Source: Varroa destructor (lineage: Eukaryota > Arthropoda > Arachnida > Mesostigmata > Varroidae). Taken from it: 64,000 nt of DNA. The stretch spans positions 31,895,778 through 31,959,777 of the forward strand of contig NW_019211455.1 of the NCBI RefSeq assembly GCF_002443255.2, in the 5' to 3' direction. Below the pieces are notes generated by a model, which worked only from the letters and a program-made list of their open reading frames with translations, was not told where the DNA came from and did not search any database. The position numbers and the translations under genes are program-made. Positions 1 through 12,620 of the stretch are shown here, piece after piece (the stretch's first letter is position 1; each line of letters begins with the position of its first letter).

Positions 1-2702
1 GTGTTTGTACAAGTCGAAGACTCTCAAGATATAAATGAGGTTATTTTCAGTGGTAATGATAATAGCTAGACTAGGTGAGCTCGCATCGCCTCCTGCGCGC
101 TCTAGTTTTTTTCTTGATTCAAATAATTTGTCTTGCTTGGCTAACATGGATAATAGCTCTGCCCTACACCGACAGTTAAGTAAATTCAGGAAGTCTGGGG
201 GAATACTCTACTAGTCCCATTGTCTAACCAGTTCGTTCTATTATTACCCATCTTAGAAAAACTGTAATTTCATAGTTACCTACTTGGAACTTTTTGACAC
301 GTTGTTACATTAACTCTGATATCCCGTTGCTTGCGTCCAGCTACAACGCCTATATAATAGTTTGTTGAGATCGCCAACATATTATTTGGTCTTAGCGACA
401 GCATGGCCTCTGTGCTCTGTCCCATTACTCTGCTTCAGTTATCAGATACAGCCAGTGTAATTCATGGCACCCGTAAGGTTACCTTGTTGCACTTGCCCAA
501 TCATCCTATTGAAATATCCCGGTTATCTAGTGTTGCAAGTGGTTGCAACTAGGTTTTGGCGATATTGCAATGAATTACACTGTATAAAGTCTAGCTTAGG
601 TGCCAGCCGGCAACCCGCTAAAAAGCAGTCTCTCTCTGTTGCTGAAATGCTCTGGTGATAAGGATTTAAAGCTGGAGAGGGCTGCTACCTTATATATATG
701 CAGCTTCAACGACCGCTACTGCCATGGCACTACGAAATCCACCTGTTCTCTGTGGCTCATGGCATTCAACTTGGTCTGCGTTCCGCTAGAAACAGCAGCG
801 GAAAAGGCTATGAAGAAAGAAAGACATTTAGTGCCTCCGATTTCCACAGCCGTAGCCGATCATGCCTGCCTCTCTTTGGCTCTTCCTAGGAATCAATATA
901 GGTTGGCCGCCTGCTGCTGCCACCGTGTCCGACGGGTGGAGGCAACAGTGGCCTGGCCTTGGGGGGGGGACTGACCGGCAGCTGGGTACACAGTGTAGGG
1001 TAGGGAAATCAGATGACTTGAAGCTGCACGTCTCAACGAAAATTGAAGTAACAGTTGAGAAACAGTTGAGCTGATTTGGCCTAGCTTCTCCGTTTGGTTT
1101 CTTGGGCTCCTTTTTCTTAATAGCCTTTTACGAATCAGACTATAGTTCTCGGTCTGAAAAAGGACGGATTTTTTCGAATACATATGTCTTTGGTCACCAT
1201 CATAACTATTAGTTCCTTGATATGTGTTCTCTGTTATCATCATCTGTGCAGATGCGGTATGGGCACTCTATTGACATTAATTAGTATTTAGTGGATCTGT
1301 TCAGGAAGCCTGAAGCATCGTTTAAACGAGCTAATGTTGAGCGCTAGGAGCTGGAGGACGTGGTACTTCATTTTATCGACGAGATCTATCTGTTTTCGTT
1401 GACTTTGATAATTAATTTACTTGACCTTTAGCGAGCGACAAAAAATGTCGAAAAGCTTCTTTGAGACAGAGGTTGGAACTGAGAGAGGGCATAAGAGGTT
1501 AATCAAATGAGCAAATGTCTCGTTCTAGCATTCTTCCTCGCTCGAAAATCCGATCAGCGTCTTCCTAATGAGGTTCAATGTCTGACTTGCATAGCCAGAG
1601 CTGAATAGCAGTTAGGGTTTCTTTCTTAGTCTCTCCCATCCGACAGAAGGTGTCGAGCAGCATACATATTGCTAAAGCAAAAGTATCTCACCTAAAAAGA
1701 ATTGGAAGTCAACCGACATAGTAATATCTCTCATGATCGCGCTCATCGTTGATGAGGATGGGCTTAGTTTGATTGTCTGTTAAAATCAACGGGAGCGGTA
1801 GATCGATACTTTGACAATTTTTTTTTTGGGACTAGGTGCCCCTACAACCTAATTTTAGCTTAATACAGCTTGTAACACTAATAGCTTCGTGTGCTATGCA
1901 ACCTATGGGAAAAACTATTTTCTCTAATTCCTGCAGAGGATCAAGCTCGTCTTCTTAAAAACGGCTGCGAGTCTTAATCCGTCCGCGAGAAACTACCGCG
2001 GTCTACTGGTTCGTATACAGGTCAGTATGCAGAACGCATGGTCTGAGACAAGGGAATTTTGACAAATCATTAGATCTCATGAAGAGAATAAACACGAGCG
2101 AACTAATGTATCTAGAAGAAACCGTCACATGGTAACTAAACGTGCAGCCAATGACTTCGATCATGTACTTTGCATAAGCGACAGCTATGACCAGCCAAAT
2201 GATACCCGTCCTGGTGCTCGCTATACTCAAAAAATCAATACTGACTGATAACGTTACTGGTAGATATTAGTAATGACCAATTTTAGGCAGGGGTTAGCAT
2301 ATGGAATGGCACGAGTATACTTAATTAATATTTAACCAACTTAGTGAGAATATCAATTGATTGGACAAACCCACAATTTTTTTAAAATTTTTCTTCAGCA
2401 TTATAGTTATATAGGTAGTTATTGCGTAGCTGTATCTAGAATCCATATTGTAACAGACTGCATAACCAACGACTGATGGAAAGAAGCAAGATACGTTGAT
2501 CTTCACGTCAAGGACGGTGATCAGCAACGTAAGCTTGCTCTTCGGGAGTTTCCAGCGGGAACTGAAGTGACCCTAGTAATACTGTAACAGATGGCCTTCT
2601 TAAGGGCCTGATAGTTCAGATTCAAGATGATTAAATATACATGAAGTAAAGGTTGAAATACAGTCTCAGATTAAACATCTTTTTTAAACCCACATGTTTG
2701 GA
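1..2702. other. Unassigned DNA
   Basis: AT-rich with a GC-richer patch at about 590-1,020 that is open in several overlapping frames. None of them resembles a known family. No RNA gene or repeat recognised. Confidence 0.5.
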
Positions 2703-2822
2703 GTATTACGTCTGGTATCGCCGTTAGGCGTTTCAACAGACGTCTGGCTCTCAGCACAAAACGAAGGGTGTCTATGCTCAGGTTTGAACCTAGGCCGTAA
2801 CGTGTCCCTAAAATTGACCCAG
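2703..2822 (-). repeat. tRNA-like SINE, copy 1
   Basis: Read on the minus strand, this copy has TTAGGGACACGTTACGG, then the box-B-like AGGTTCAAACCTGAGC, then CATAGACACC, TTCGTTTTGTGCTGAGAGCC, and an end reading GGCGATACCAGACGTAATAC. It matches copy 2 along its whole length and copies 4 and 5 in the head. The family is defined here by comparing the five copies by eye. The A-box side is missing or decayed in this copy. Confidence 0.65.
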
Positions 2823-4520
2823 CAAGCGACAACGGGGGAACATGTTTACCTATCTTGAATCAAGTAAGACTAAAGAAAGAAAATGTTCGATAAACGAAAT
2901 AACGAAGGACATAAAGTTAGCATAGGTTGAAATAACACTTTATTTTTTAAAAAAAAAAATACGACCATTAGGAATATAGGCGCATACAGTAATTGTTTCT
3001 TCGGCCTGATTGATTACATCGAGACCCTCTAACCTCACAGCACCAAAAGCGATGCGAAGCAGCAGTTACGAAACCTGGCAAAGGAGCTATAGGAAATGTA
3101 ACTATGCTTATTCTTATAGTTGCTACACAATCAGCCTTTCTAGCTATTGCACGACCAAATGATCAAGGGGGGGGGGGGAGAGAACAGCCCATGCTAGGTC
3201 TTTCTTTATTGTACATTAGAAGAGCATTATGTCGGTTCAGCTATCGACAGTACTTATGTTTCACAGCCTTTCCTATAAATTGAACGAATGAAAATGTTTT
3301 GTCACATCAATCAGTGGATCTTTCCCTTAATAAAAATCCTCTTTGCTTTGCGGATTTAATCTCATGTACATGTACATATAGCAGCCTAAAGAGCTGAGGA
3401 TAACGTTAAGTATAGATATATTCGACAGCTACAGGTGTTAGTATGCGATAGCGATCTAGTTAAATAATGACGATAAGAGAGTTGAGCGACTGCTGACGAA
3501 TGACTGTCCTCGTGCGCCCATCTTTGGATTACCGCCCTTTCTGGAGTGCCTCTAGGGGGGGGCATTACTTCTCTAGACAATGCAGTTTAGCGTTGAATGG
3601 ATAAGGTTGATTAGAAATTAGCGGATTTACAATAGCTTAAAATGTACGTTTATAATGCTTGGTAACTTCTACGAAAGTACTGCTACAAATACCAATGTAG
3701 TTGATCGCGTTACTTGTACCATAGTAGGCTAACCATGTGCAGTTACGATTTCTTATAGCAGCTCTTTCCTAAGATTATTGCCATTAGCATTATGATCACT
3801 ATAATTATTATGGTTGTACTATTTCAGAACAACAGTCTATTTCTATTGTGTTTGCGTTTCTAAGGTGTATTTGGAGCTACCTTCGGTTTTACGGCATTTT
3901 TTGTCTCTTCCCTTTTTCGTACCGTGTTGGTCGCACTTTACTGTTGCAGTGTATCTGTTTACGTTGTGTTTTCGGGCCTGTTTTTTGTTCCAGATACCAT
4001 TTTTCGAGTTGGCGCTACATTAATTGTGCATATAGTAACATTTACACTCTTTATCATGCTTCTACGGCTTAACCGGCCTTACGATTGGCCTCTGTGCACT
4101 GCTGGATACTGATATATTCTGCGAATAAAAAACATTTGTTATTAGTTCGGTTGTTACTAATACCGCTCGATGTAGGAATAACTAGTAGTAGGTGTGATTT
4201 TTTACCGACTACCTTTACCTTACTCTCGGATGCGGGCATGTTCTAGGCCTTTTTTCGATGCAGCGCCCTATTATCCATTCGTGTGAGAAATCTGGACATA
4301 TTTTGTTAAATGATTATTGCAAATCTTTTATACAGAATCCGCTGATCTTCAATGACTTCAGAGTTACTTCTTCAAACAGAAAATATTTCGATCGGTACGT
4401 TCTTCTTTTTTTTCGGCCAGCCTCGCTGAACATAGTTTAGCTTTTGCCTAGGTAGACTCCGAGCTGTCCTGCTTTCACCTATTCTAGCAAAGGATCCGGC
4501 ACCCGTTCGTAAACATGATG
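2823..4520. other. Unassigned DNA, T-rich on the plus strand from 3,800
   Basis: From about 3,800 the plus strand is rich in T, as it is across the adjacent minus-strand gypsy remnant. This DNA may be the rest of that element (integrase side), but no integrase motif could be read. A ten-G run lies at about 3,169. Confidence 0.4.
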
Positions 4521-5220
4521 TTATGTTCCTTCTAGCCTTAGTCTGCATAGGCTTTTAGGTGCCTCGCTTGTTTCTAAGGGGCATTTACGGAGTAACTCTG
4601 CTGTCAAATCGTATTTTGTTAGTTGCAGTCGCGTACGTGGAAGCCCTTTTGAACTTGAATTTAGATGTTTTAAGAATATACTTTCTAAAGTCTTGTGGTT
4701 TGTACGTACTGCTATCTTGCTTATTTCGCATACATAGTTCTTAAATCTTTTGCAGGTCGTAAGTATAGCTGGCCACTCCTCTCCTCTGACTCTGTAGTCT
4801 TTTCTGTTGCTCTTAACGATGGACATATATTTGCTACGGGCTTGTGCTTTCGAATTAATGCTCCTCCTAAACCGCAATCGTTTGTATCTATTTGGTGACT
4901 TTAATAGTTTCTTTCTGTTGGCTTTCGCGTTAGAATTGGTACTGCCGTTGAGTAAGCCTTTAGATGGGTTCTGCATGCTGAAAAACGCCGGCGACAAATG
5001 ATGGTACGTAGTTGCACCCAAGAAACTCGTTACTCTTTTAACGTTTGTAGACGCGAGTGTATCTCATATTGCCTCGATTTTTTGCGAGTCAGCTTCTAGC
5101 TTTTGCTTGCTCTCTTCATTTCTGACATTTTTAAAAGTTATTTTATTTTGCTGTATTATCACCCCACTTAGAGATTTTTTCTAAAAGAAATTCGCCATGG
5201 TTTCAGCTCTTGTGCTGCTT
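4521..5220 (-). pseudogene. Decayed Ty3/gypsy reverse transcriptase and RNase H
   Basis: Reading the minus strand from about 5,190 down, the frame gives a KLEADSQKIEAI segment, then (after a TGA) TNVKRVTSFLGATTYHH. These match the end of the gypsy reverse transcriptase, where a D..K...I motif is followed by P.NV...R.FLG...YY. The frame stays open for 166 codons to 4,521. It passes AILTTCKRFKNYV and RTNHKTLESIF, the RNase H region of K02A2.6-like elements (E..AI...C..F..Y, then TDHKPLE.IF), followed by TRLQLTKYDLTAE, matching R....LQ.YDF. The aspartate of the TDHK motif has become asparagine, and the LGH motif upstream is lost. At least two stops lie in the upstream part. No LTR, primer-binding site or integrase was found next to it, so this is a remnant. 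Confidence 0.8.
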
Positions 5221-8200
5221 TCCCCCATGCAACTTAGTCTTCTATCACTACGTTTCTAAGCCCACCATATGCTTAAAAGCTCCTTATCACTTTTATTGGG
5301 TTGTCAGTTTTCACTCTCTAGATTTCAGTTGTCACCGTCAGACTCAGCCGTGTTATTCGGCGATAACTTAACTATTAATAACGAGAAAGTTGAATGACCA
5401 CTGATAAGCAACTACTGTTGGTTTATTGGTCGTCGACCGGTTACGTGCTACCCTTTCCCGGGTGCTTCTCGGCGGGATATTTGAAGTTACGTCTTAAAAC
5501 GACAATAGCCATGATGTTTCCTTGACATAGACTTAGGGCATTTTTAGAGAGTCCCTGCGTGCTGTTCATTTTTTGGCTAATCGAAAACTGAAAACAAAGA
5601 GATCTAGAAACTTGGACGAAGTAGGGACTGGTGAAGGCCAGTCTCCTCTGAAAAACTGAAATGTCAAAAAACTCTTTCACATAGCTCGAAAAAGTAACAC
5701 AGGGGAATAGCTCTCAGGGTAATGTATTAGGCAAGTACGGCAAACGTTCATTGCATTCTAAATAGCAAACATTTTAAGATCAGTCCTGACATAACGTGTT
5801 ACTTTCGTGTTCCAGTCAGTAGTCCCTACTACTTATTGTGCCCGAAAATAATGTCCGAATAGTTAAAAAAAAGGATAGATTTGAGCAAAGTGTTACGCGT
5901 TTATTTATATTATGACACGGCTAACTAACTGTTCAACTTACTGCGTATATACACATACTTCTAACCCACACGTGCAGTGAATTGTATTTCACAGGTACTT
6001 GTATAGGCTTTTATCATAAAGAAGAACGTGTTTAGTACTTTAATTTAGAAATCTGATTTCTAAAATGTAAACACAAGCCGACGTCTTAGAAATACTTACA
6101 TCCATCTAAATAGTGTGAGCGGAATCCAAGCAAGCCAATTATAAAATATAATAGTCCGACAAACACGGGCTGATAATAATCACGTGTCACCTTTTACTCA
6201 TTTATGGAAGATAAAACATTCCGGGGAGATCATAGTATCCTGTATATTTGTCTTATTTTAAAATCCCACGAAGTCGATTACTCACCATTGTTCTCGAGAT
6301 TTATTTTATAACATAAAATTGCATCACGTACAACCTCAATATTGTTAAACTGTAATCGATCGAAAAGCCGTAGATAATTTTTATCTTGCTTATGAAAGTT
6401 ATGATGCTGTCCCTGGCCGATCAAATCAACTACCCCAACTACGATTATGTAATAGAAGGATGTGTATTATAGTTAGTGGACGTCAGCCGCTCAGTAGAAA
6501 CGAATAGAGGTGGCTCAGCCTACGACGACGACGACCTGCCTCCGTTCGTGTAACAGACCTGATCGGATTCTAACGAACAGACCAAGAAGAAAGTAGATGC
6601 CGAGTGCATCTTTTGTCAGTTTGCACATGGCTCACCCTACGAACACTCAATCAAATTTACCAGCCTAGGAGAATGAAATGCCCCATTGAAACATTGATGA
6701 ACCTTTCTCCGTGAACACGAATAAGCATTGAAGAAATCGCTTTTTGGTCAAATTTAGACGCCTGTCTAAGGCGAAGATGCCGAAGTGCCGTTACCTGTTC
6801 GATTTATTTGCGGCTTTTGTTAACAATGGTAAGCGACTGTATTAGCTAGCATTCATTCGTAGTACTTCGTGTTGCTGTCGTCGTCGCGGCCCCCAGGAAT
6901 TCGATTTACTGCACATAGTAATTAATAGTAATGATACTTGCAATTTCTTTCTCCTATTTTCGCATCATTGTTGTAACAATGGTCGCCGTAAGTGGCAATA
7001 ACTGTATTTCTTACCAGGACACACAGGCCGATACTCCGAAGACGAAGACGCAGCTGCTGTTATGATTAGCGATCTGATCTGCCTCACTGTGGCTCGTGAA
7101 ATGCTCGGAAAACTAAAACTACGACAAGCGATTTACACAGCTCTATGATCGCAATATGAATGAAAGAAAACTCCCTATGTCCATTGCTGCCTATGAGTGG
7201 TCCCGTATAAGGCCGCCTTGTTTGGCGTCATGAACGGGAATGTGCTGACCATCTGTTTGTACGCCCTGAACTGTTGAGGCCTGTCGTTTTTTAGAGTAAG
7301 GCCTCAGTGGATGATGGTTCGCATCTAACTTCAGCGGAATAACCCATAATGCTATACACGAAAATGACCCATTGATATTACTAATACACTGATATTTACT
7401 GGCCAATATCAAACTCTATGTCTAATTTCAACTAGTTAAGAGTTCACTACCTAATATCAAACCATATTTTGTTAAAATAGTTTCAGGAGTAGGCTATCAT
7501 GCTGAGCTCTATCGCATTTAACGTTTATGTAAGTCTATCTGTACACCTCACTATATCAAACAAAAACATATTATCCATACTAAACTAAAAATGTATATTT
7601 TATCAGCGACACTTATGGGAACTTTGAGCGTTTGGCATGTACAATAGGAGCCAAATTCATATATTTTACAGGTAGAGAAAAGCTTACTAATTTATCAGCA
7701 CCATTCTCTAAAGTCCTATGTAAGGAGCACTCGACATGTAGGTCTTCAACAATATCTATTGACTTGGGTATGCTGATGCTATGCATACGCACACACAATA
7801 AAGAGAAAAGTTTAGGCGTAAATACCATGTTATGGTGCCCTGGTACACAGGCCTACTGAATCATACAAGTAAACGCTGTACGGTACAATTATAATAAAGA
7901 TCTATAATGGCAGTTCACCTAATAAAGATCTATCCTGAAGAGCGCTCCAAATCACGCACGCTAATGAACCTATGTATATATTGTAGTCGAAATCGTATAA
8001 AACGGTAGAAATAAATACGATAGTTTCTAATAAGGATAGATATACATGGAATGTCTTCTTTGCCAGTCGATAAAACGACTACTTTTATTATGGGAATCGT
8101 TTTCGCCCATTGAGGGAAGACATAATGACAGAATCAAGATTAAGAAAATCATTTTCATCAAAGAAAAGTGGGAAATTGTGAGGCCGCAAATAAATCAAGT

Positions 8201-8833
8201 AGATAGCAGCACTTCGGCATTTTCGCCCATGACACGGTTCCGAAATACACAGAGACAAACACTCGGTTGAAAAATTCAATAGGGAAACACGCTTCTAAAA
8301 TTTCTAGGATTAGCTTTAAATATTCATATAATATACAATAAAATTTAGTTGAAATCGTCGATGTTAATAGCAGGCCTAATAGTCTGGGGTGCAGATCTTT
8401 TTTGCTTTCCTAGGGCTGTGTATGGGGAGGTTTCTAAGCTAAGCCGTGTACCTATCTGTTGGGATGCCATGAAGTTTTTTCATATCGACGTGAAAGTTTG
8501 GGGAGGTGTGCCATTAATGCTACACATGACCCCTTGCAAGAACAAGCAATCTTGAAAAATACCGTAATACTATATGCTGGCAGAGCCATGCTATAATGGT
8601 ATGCTTTGTCCGCCTTTTCCCCGAGTTATTTCCTCTAGTCGTATTAGATAAAACCAGAAGCTGTGAACTGATTAAGGTTCAGTCTATATACGACCCTTAA
8701 ACGTTATGAGTGGATATAGCTACCACTAACAAAGAAGGTGATTCCCTGTTCTCTCGAAAAGCGTATGATTGACAAATGTGTGAGTAAGGCGTACTACTTC
8801 TATCGAAGTCCCTGAAAAAAAAATAGTCTTTTC
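5221..8833. other. Unassigned DNA
   Basis: Nothing recognised. At 6,560-6,670 a frame includes KKKVDAECIFCQFAHG after an acceptor-like aacgaacag, which is too short to assign. A short direct repeat of AATAAAGATCTAT lies near 7,906 and 7,923. Confidence 0.5.
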
Positions 8834-8955
8834 GTTTTACGTCCGGTGTCGCCGTTAAGCATTCCATCATACGAGTGCCCCTAGGGCGAAAAGAAGTGTG
8901 TCAATGCCCGAGTTCGAGCCTGGACCACAACGTCTTTCTAAGATTAGGAGGCAGA
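8834..8955 (-). repeat. tRNA-like SINE, copy 2
   Basis: On the minus strand it reads CTTAGAAAGACGTTGTGG, then CAGGCTCGAACTCGGGCAT, then TGACACACTTCTTTTCG, and ends GGCGACACCGGACGTAAAAC. The 3' end is nearly identical to those of copies 1 and 3, marking a conserved tail for the family. The head is diverged from copies 4 and 5. Confidence 0.65.
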
Positions 8956-10797
8956 TAGGCAAAAATACAGCTTACCTTTGCGTTTAGATGAATGGATAAA
9001 AATTGTGTATTCGGCTAGCTACATGGGGATCAAAAGTTATTAAAAGTTAAAAAAAAGCTATTAAGTTGTTAAATATTTTCAAAACCGCATCGCTTTGAAA
9101 CCCATATTGGATTTCTATTCAATGTCTACTCTAGCTGCTCCTAGAGCCTAAATTGCTCAAAGCTCCTAAATTGTCAAAGACAGATTTTCTTTCGTGGTAA
9201 ACCCTCTAATTTCAAGAACTCGTTATATATTTATTCTATCGTTCACAGACCTCTTAGCACTTTTAGTAGAACTATGGTGATTGCTGAACTTTCAAGTCAA
9301 AATTTTTCCATCGAATAATGATCTTCTAACATAATTGTTTTGAATAAACTACTAATAAAATTTGGCCAAATTCATTTAGGCCTCATTAACACAATGAAAC
9401 AGTATTCGCAGCTGTAGAACCACGTTGTACCGGCGCTGTAATTTGATTAGACCGTTCAACAAAAAGGACAGATTGCGTTTTTGTCACCTACATGGCTATC
9501 GCGTGTACGTTCCTCGAAGAGACGCAGCATTTGAAAAAGAAATTTGGTCCGTGTTCTTTTTTGTTGGCCTCTCACTTTGTTTATCTAGTGAATTTGGTTT
9601 CTTTCAGCGTTTTTTTAATTGTCTGTTTGTCTTCTGCAAATAAAAAATCGAGCAGCGGGAAAGATCTGGTACTCGTGCGACTGCAACGGCTATACCCCAC
9701 CCTGGTAAACAGGGGGGGCGATTGATGAGGACGACTGAGCACCGATAGGACGACAAGGAATGCTCATTGCTTTTCCCTCCTGTTCTTCATTTTTGTCGTG
9801 GTTGTTGTTGTTGCGGCCCGACTGACTAATTAACGAGCGAACCTATGAGGATCTGTAAACCAATAACTTGTCTTCCACTTTGCTTCCAACATATTACTTG
9901 TCTTCGCCACTCCAGCCAGCAACTCTTCTGCTGTGTTCTTGACTGGGATCGAAAATCCTGCAAACACCGAACAGGAAAGCCGAGACGGCCAGCTTTTCGG
10001 GTGGCATTATCGTGAAGCAGATTTTGTCCGGCGATAGCTAAGCTGAGGCCCGTCATTGCCTTTGACACTGTTTTGGTACCGATTGTCGACGAACGGAAAG
10101 GATTTATTCGGAGAAACGCTGACTGGCGTTCCGTGACAAACATAAATGTATATATATATTTATATATACATATATTATTCCTTATCCCCCATCTTCTCGC
10201 ATCGAATAAAGAAGGCAATAAAGTAATGAAAAAAGCCTGCTAGTGCTTTTGCCTACTGTAAGTGGAGTATGTAGACTGTCGAAGAGCAGGATTAGTGTGA
10301 CACCTTTGCATTTTGCTTCTGACAGGAGTGGGCATATTTTGTTAGGGCATCATGTTGTTCTAGCTGATCCTCCGCATCTCTGAATAAGTACCAATATTAC
10401 ATGGGAACCCAAGGTATTGATGATATAATTACGAATCGTATCGGAGCCGTGGTAAAGCTCGTTGCAAAACATAACTAGCAAACAATATCTTTACCATACT
10501 GTGCGACAAGCATACATTTTTTATATAATAAAAATACTCATTAATCTATTTTTAAATTGATCTATTTGGAATCGAATCTGCGACCAAAAATGTTAATTAA
10601 TATCGTACTGTTACAAGCGAATCCGGCGGACTTTGAAAAGTTGAAATTCAACCTTTGAAGTACACGTCGCTACCATATGAGATTTAACCAATATGCTCTA
10701 CTCTTTTAAAAATGTATGAGTTTAAATGGGTTGAGTTCACGCGAGGAGACAAAGCTCAGAAGGAAAAACATCGCTCAACCATAAAACTCAACATTCA
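8956..10797. other. Unassigned DNA
   Basis: A CG-rich patch at 9,640-10,220 is open for 130 codons on the minus strand without a recognisable domain. A TA-rich inverted repeat lies near 10,145-10,175. Confidence 0.5.
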
Positions 10798-10992
10798 ATG
10801 GTCAAGTTCCTTCTCGAAGAATACAATGCTGTGGAAGTAAATCGAAAATTTCTAAATCGATCGAAAAGTTCTCAATACATTAAAAAAGGGGGCCTTAATT
10901 GAAAGGGCACTGCATGAATGGTACAAAAGTTCCAAGACACGAGTGCGTTGCGGCAATCGAGAAAACTTTTCACGAAACCAAAGTCTGACATC
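10798..10992 (+). pseudogene. Tc1/mariner-superfamily transposase, N-terminal helix-turn-helix fragment
   Basis: From ATG at 10,798 the frame reads MVKFLLEEYNAVEVNRKFL, then, after stops, MVQKFQDTSALRQSRKLF. The arrangement resembles the DNA-binding N-terminus of a large Tc1/mariner-superfamily group common in arthropods: .FLVE.Y......V.R.F, then ..I...V.KFQ.TGSV...R.GRP. The GRP has decayed. No catalytic domain was recognised in the 800 bases downstream, although 11,050-11,470 is open in several frames on both strands. The similarity is by pattern and modest. Confidence 0.35.
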
Positions 10993-11839
10993 TAAGGGCT
11001 CTGTCGGCCAGAACTGGAATTTTGCAGGTTACGGAATTAAAACTTAATTACTGTGCGAAAGTTGGTCGAAATGGATTCTCCACACATTGATACCAGCCTG
11101 TGTGCAAATTGCGGCACTTGAATCACCAAAAACAATCCGGTTGGAGCAGAAGGTTAGCATACACAAGTTATTGCTCAATTTTATGGAAGAGCCAGGTAAG
11201 AAAATATGGAAAGAGATCGAGTTCGGTGGCAGTATCGATTAAGTTCAAATGTAAGGTGGTACTTGCAATTGCCAGCAGAGGCTTCTGTATCTATGTAAAA
11301 TGCCCGCCGATAACAAAACAGCTCACACAGTTCGCTATTTTGAATCCAAGATACTTGTGAACCTGATGATGTGAAACCCTGACGACATGTCTCAATTACC
11401 TTTGGACTAAGCAGTAAACATTCAACGTTGGCTTCAAGCCGCTCAATTTTTCGGCCTAAATCCATGTGATTACGGGGCCTTCCATGTGCTCAAAAAAGCA
11501 ACTGGTGAACAAACATATCTCGTTATTAATTTAATTCGAGACGTCATAAATCAACACAAGTAGTAACTATATATTTGTTTAGAGCACTAGGAGTGTGCGA
11601 AAGTTAAAAGAGAACTCCTCTAAGACATACCAAAAAATTATCAACCCAACGAGTTCAAGGATTATTCAGTTCTTTAGTACTTGTAGCCTAATAAGATTCG
11701 CTGTTACTTCCTCATGACCGTTTCCCATCTATTAAAAATCTATTTATTCTTGTCATGCCAGACATTTTCAGGTCTAATATTAAAAAACTTGTTTGGACAG
11801 CTTTTGACAACCCCTTCATTGTTAAATATGGTATTACAA
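10993..11839. other. Unassigned DNA, possible transposon remainder
   Basis: Open frames of 86 and 94 codons overlap on opposite strands at 11,100-11,465. They may be the decayed remainder of the element whose N-terminus is at 10,798, but no motif supports this. Confidence 0.4.
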
Positions 11840-12180
11840 ATTGCCAGTAATCAAGAAAGATAATACTTCGCATGCGCGAGGTCTGGAAAACTCGGTGGAT
11901 GCAAAGGACTTTTTATGCAATCACTTGCAGGGCCGCTTTAACGACTTGTACCATGTGTGGTCTGGTGTTGTCGTAAAGATAGATGACTCTGTCTTGCGTC
12001 TCGGGTCTTTTCTATTGGATAGCCTCATTCATTTAAGACAGCTGGCATATATACAGAATCCATCGGCACGAGCTTTGAAGAGTTTAATGGAAGCAAAGAA
12101 ACCTACCCAAGCCCTTACAGGCCGACTTCCAATTATCTTTGTCATACATGTCTCGTATTGCTGTAAAGAGAGTGACATCG
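11840..12180 (-). pseudogene. Mariner transposase fragment B (mauritiana-like), second catalytic motif
   Basis: One minus-strand frame near 12,020-11,900 reads KRPETQDRVIYLYDNTRPHM then VQVVKAALQVIA. This is the mariner motif EKRPE...RVI.LHDNARPHVA..VK..LQEL, with the second catalytic aspartate kept. A neighbouring frame supplies the next part: SFPDLAHAKYYL, for YSPDLAPSDYYL, in which the third aspartate is changed. Upstream, a frame covering ADGFCIYASCLK corresponds to T...DLY..QL. Several stops and at least two frameshifts separate the pieces. The best-preserved core is about 150 bases. Confidence 0.75.
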
Positions 12181-12201
12181 CCTGCTCTAAATAACTGCTT
12201 C

Positions 12202-12285
12202 GAGTTTTACGCCCGGTGTTGCCCTTAAACATTGTTTTAGGCATTTGGCCTCTTTCAGCCCCAAAATACGTTTAGGCCTAGGCTA
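12202..12285 (-). repeat. tRNA-like SINE, copy 3 (3' tail)
   Basis: On the minus strand it ends GGGCAACACCGGGCGTAAAAC, the same tail as copies 1 and 2. The internal part is poorly conserved. It lies exactly between mariner fragments A and B, suggesting insertion into older mariner DNA, or that the two fragments are separate copies flanking it. Confidence 0.5.
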
Positions 12286-12620
12286 GTTTATCGGATCTTT
12301 TCTATCGAATGGCTCCGTTCACAAGATGTGATTGGATCGTATACAGGCCAATGTCGACCGCTTTGTTCCTTTTAAGCTTTCTATTTGTCCATGATGTTCC
12401 ACATCGTTTCAGTTACACCGAACACAAATCATGGTCTTTTACGAATGAAGATCTGGCTTAGCCTGAGACACAATCATATCTCCCTAGACTAGTTATTCCG
12501 TTCTTTACTTACTATTGCTATAGAGATACCACATCTTGTCATTCGCAACAATCCTTTGTAAGAATCGGATACTTCGGCAGCATATCGCCTGGTGCCTCGT
12601 AAGATCGACAAACAATAAGA
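12285..12620 (-). pseudogene. Mariner transposase fragment A (mauritiana-like), catalytic domain start
   Basis: Minus strand from about 12,605: LTRHQAICCRSIRFLQRIV then ANDKMWYLYSN, matching LLARH...FL.RIVTGDEKW.LY.N. Next come SQAKPDLHS and KTMICVRCN, matching .AKPDLHPKKTMLCVWWD. Near 12,330 it reads VDIGLYTIQSHLVNGAIR, matching TVN.DLY..QL.RLN.AIR, then a stop and KRSDK. The first catalytic aspartate survives in NDKMW. The sequence then runs into SINE-like DNA at about 12,290-12,202. The segment covering Y..QL..LNEAI..KRP is present again in fragment B, so A and B are not one simply interrupted copy. Confidence 0.65.

Noticed and set aside
3814..4112. Hydrophobic plus-strand frames as membrane proteins
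   Set aside because: They overlap each other in a T-rich block, where TTT and TTC codons inflate hydrophobicity.
6560..6670. Histidine-triad protein start from CIFCQFAHG
   Set aside because: Too short, with no further conserved residues and a stop soon after.
10140..10180. TA-rich inverted repeat as a terminator or origin
   Set aside because: Low-complexity TA sequence gives such symmetry by itself.
9826..10218. 130-codon minus-strand frame containing LLHDNA, like a mariner motif
   Set aside because: No other mariner motif lies before or after it in any frame. The GC-rich base composition is enough to explain an open frame.
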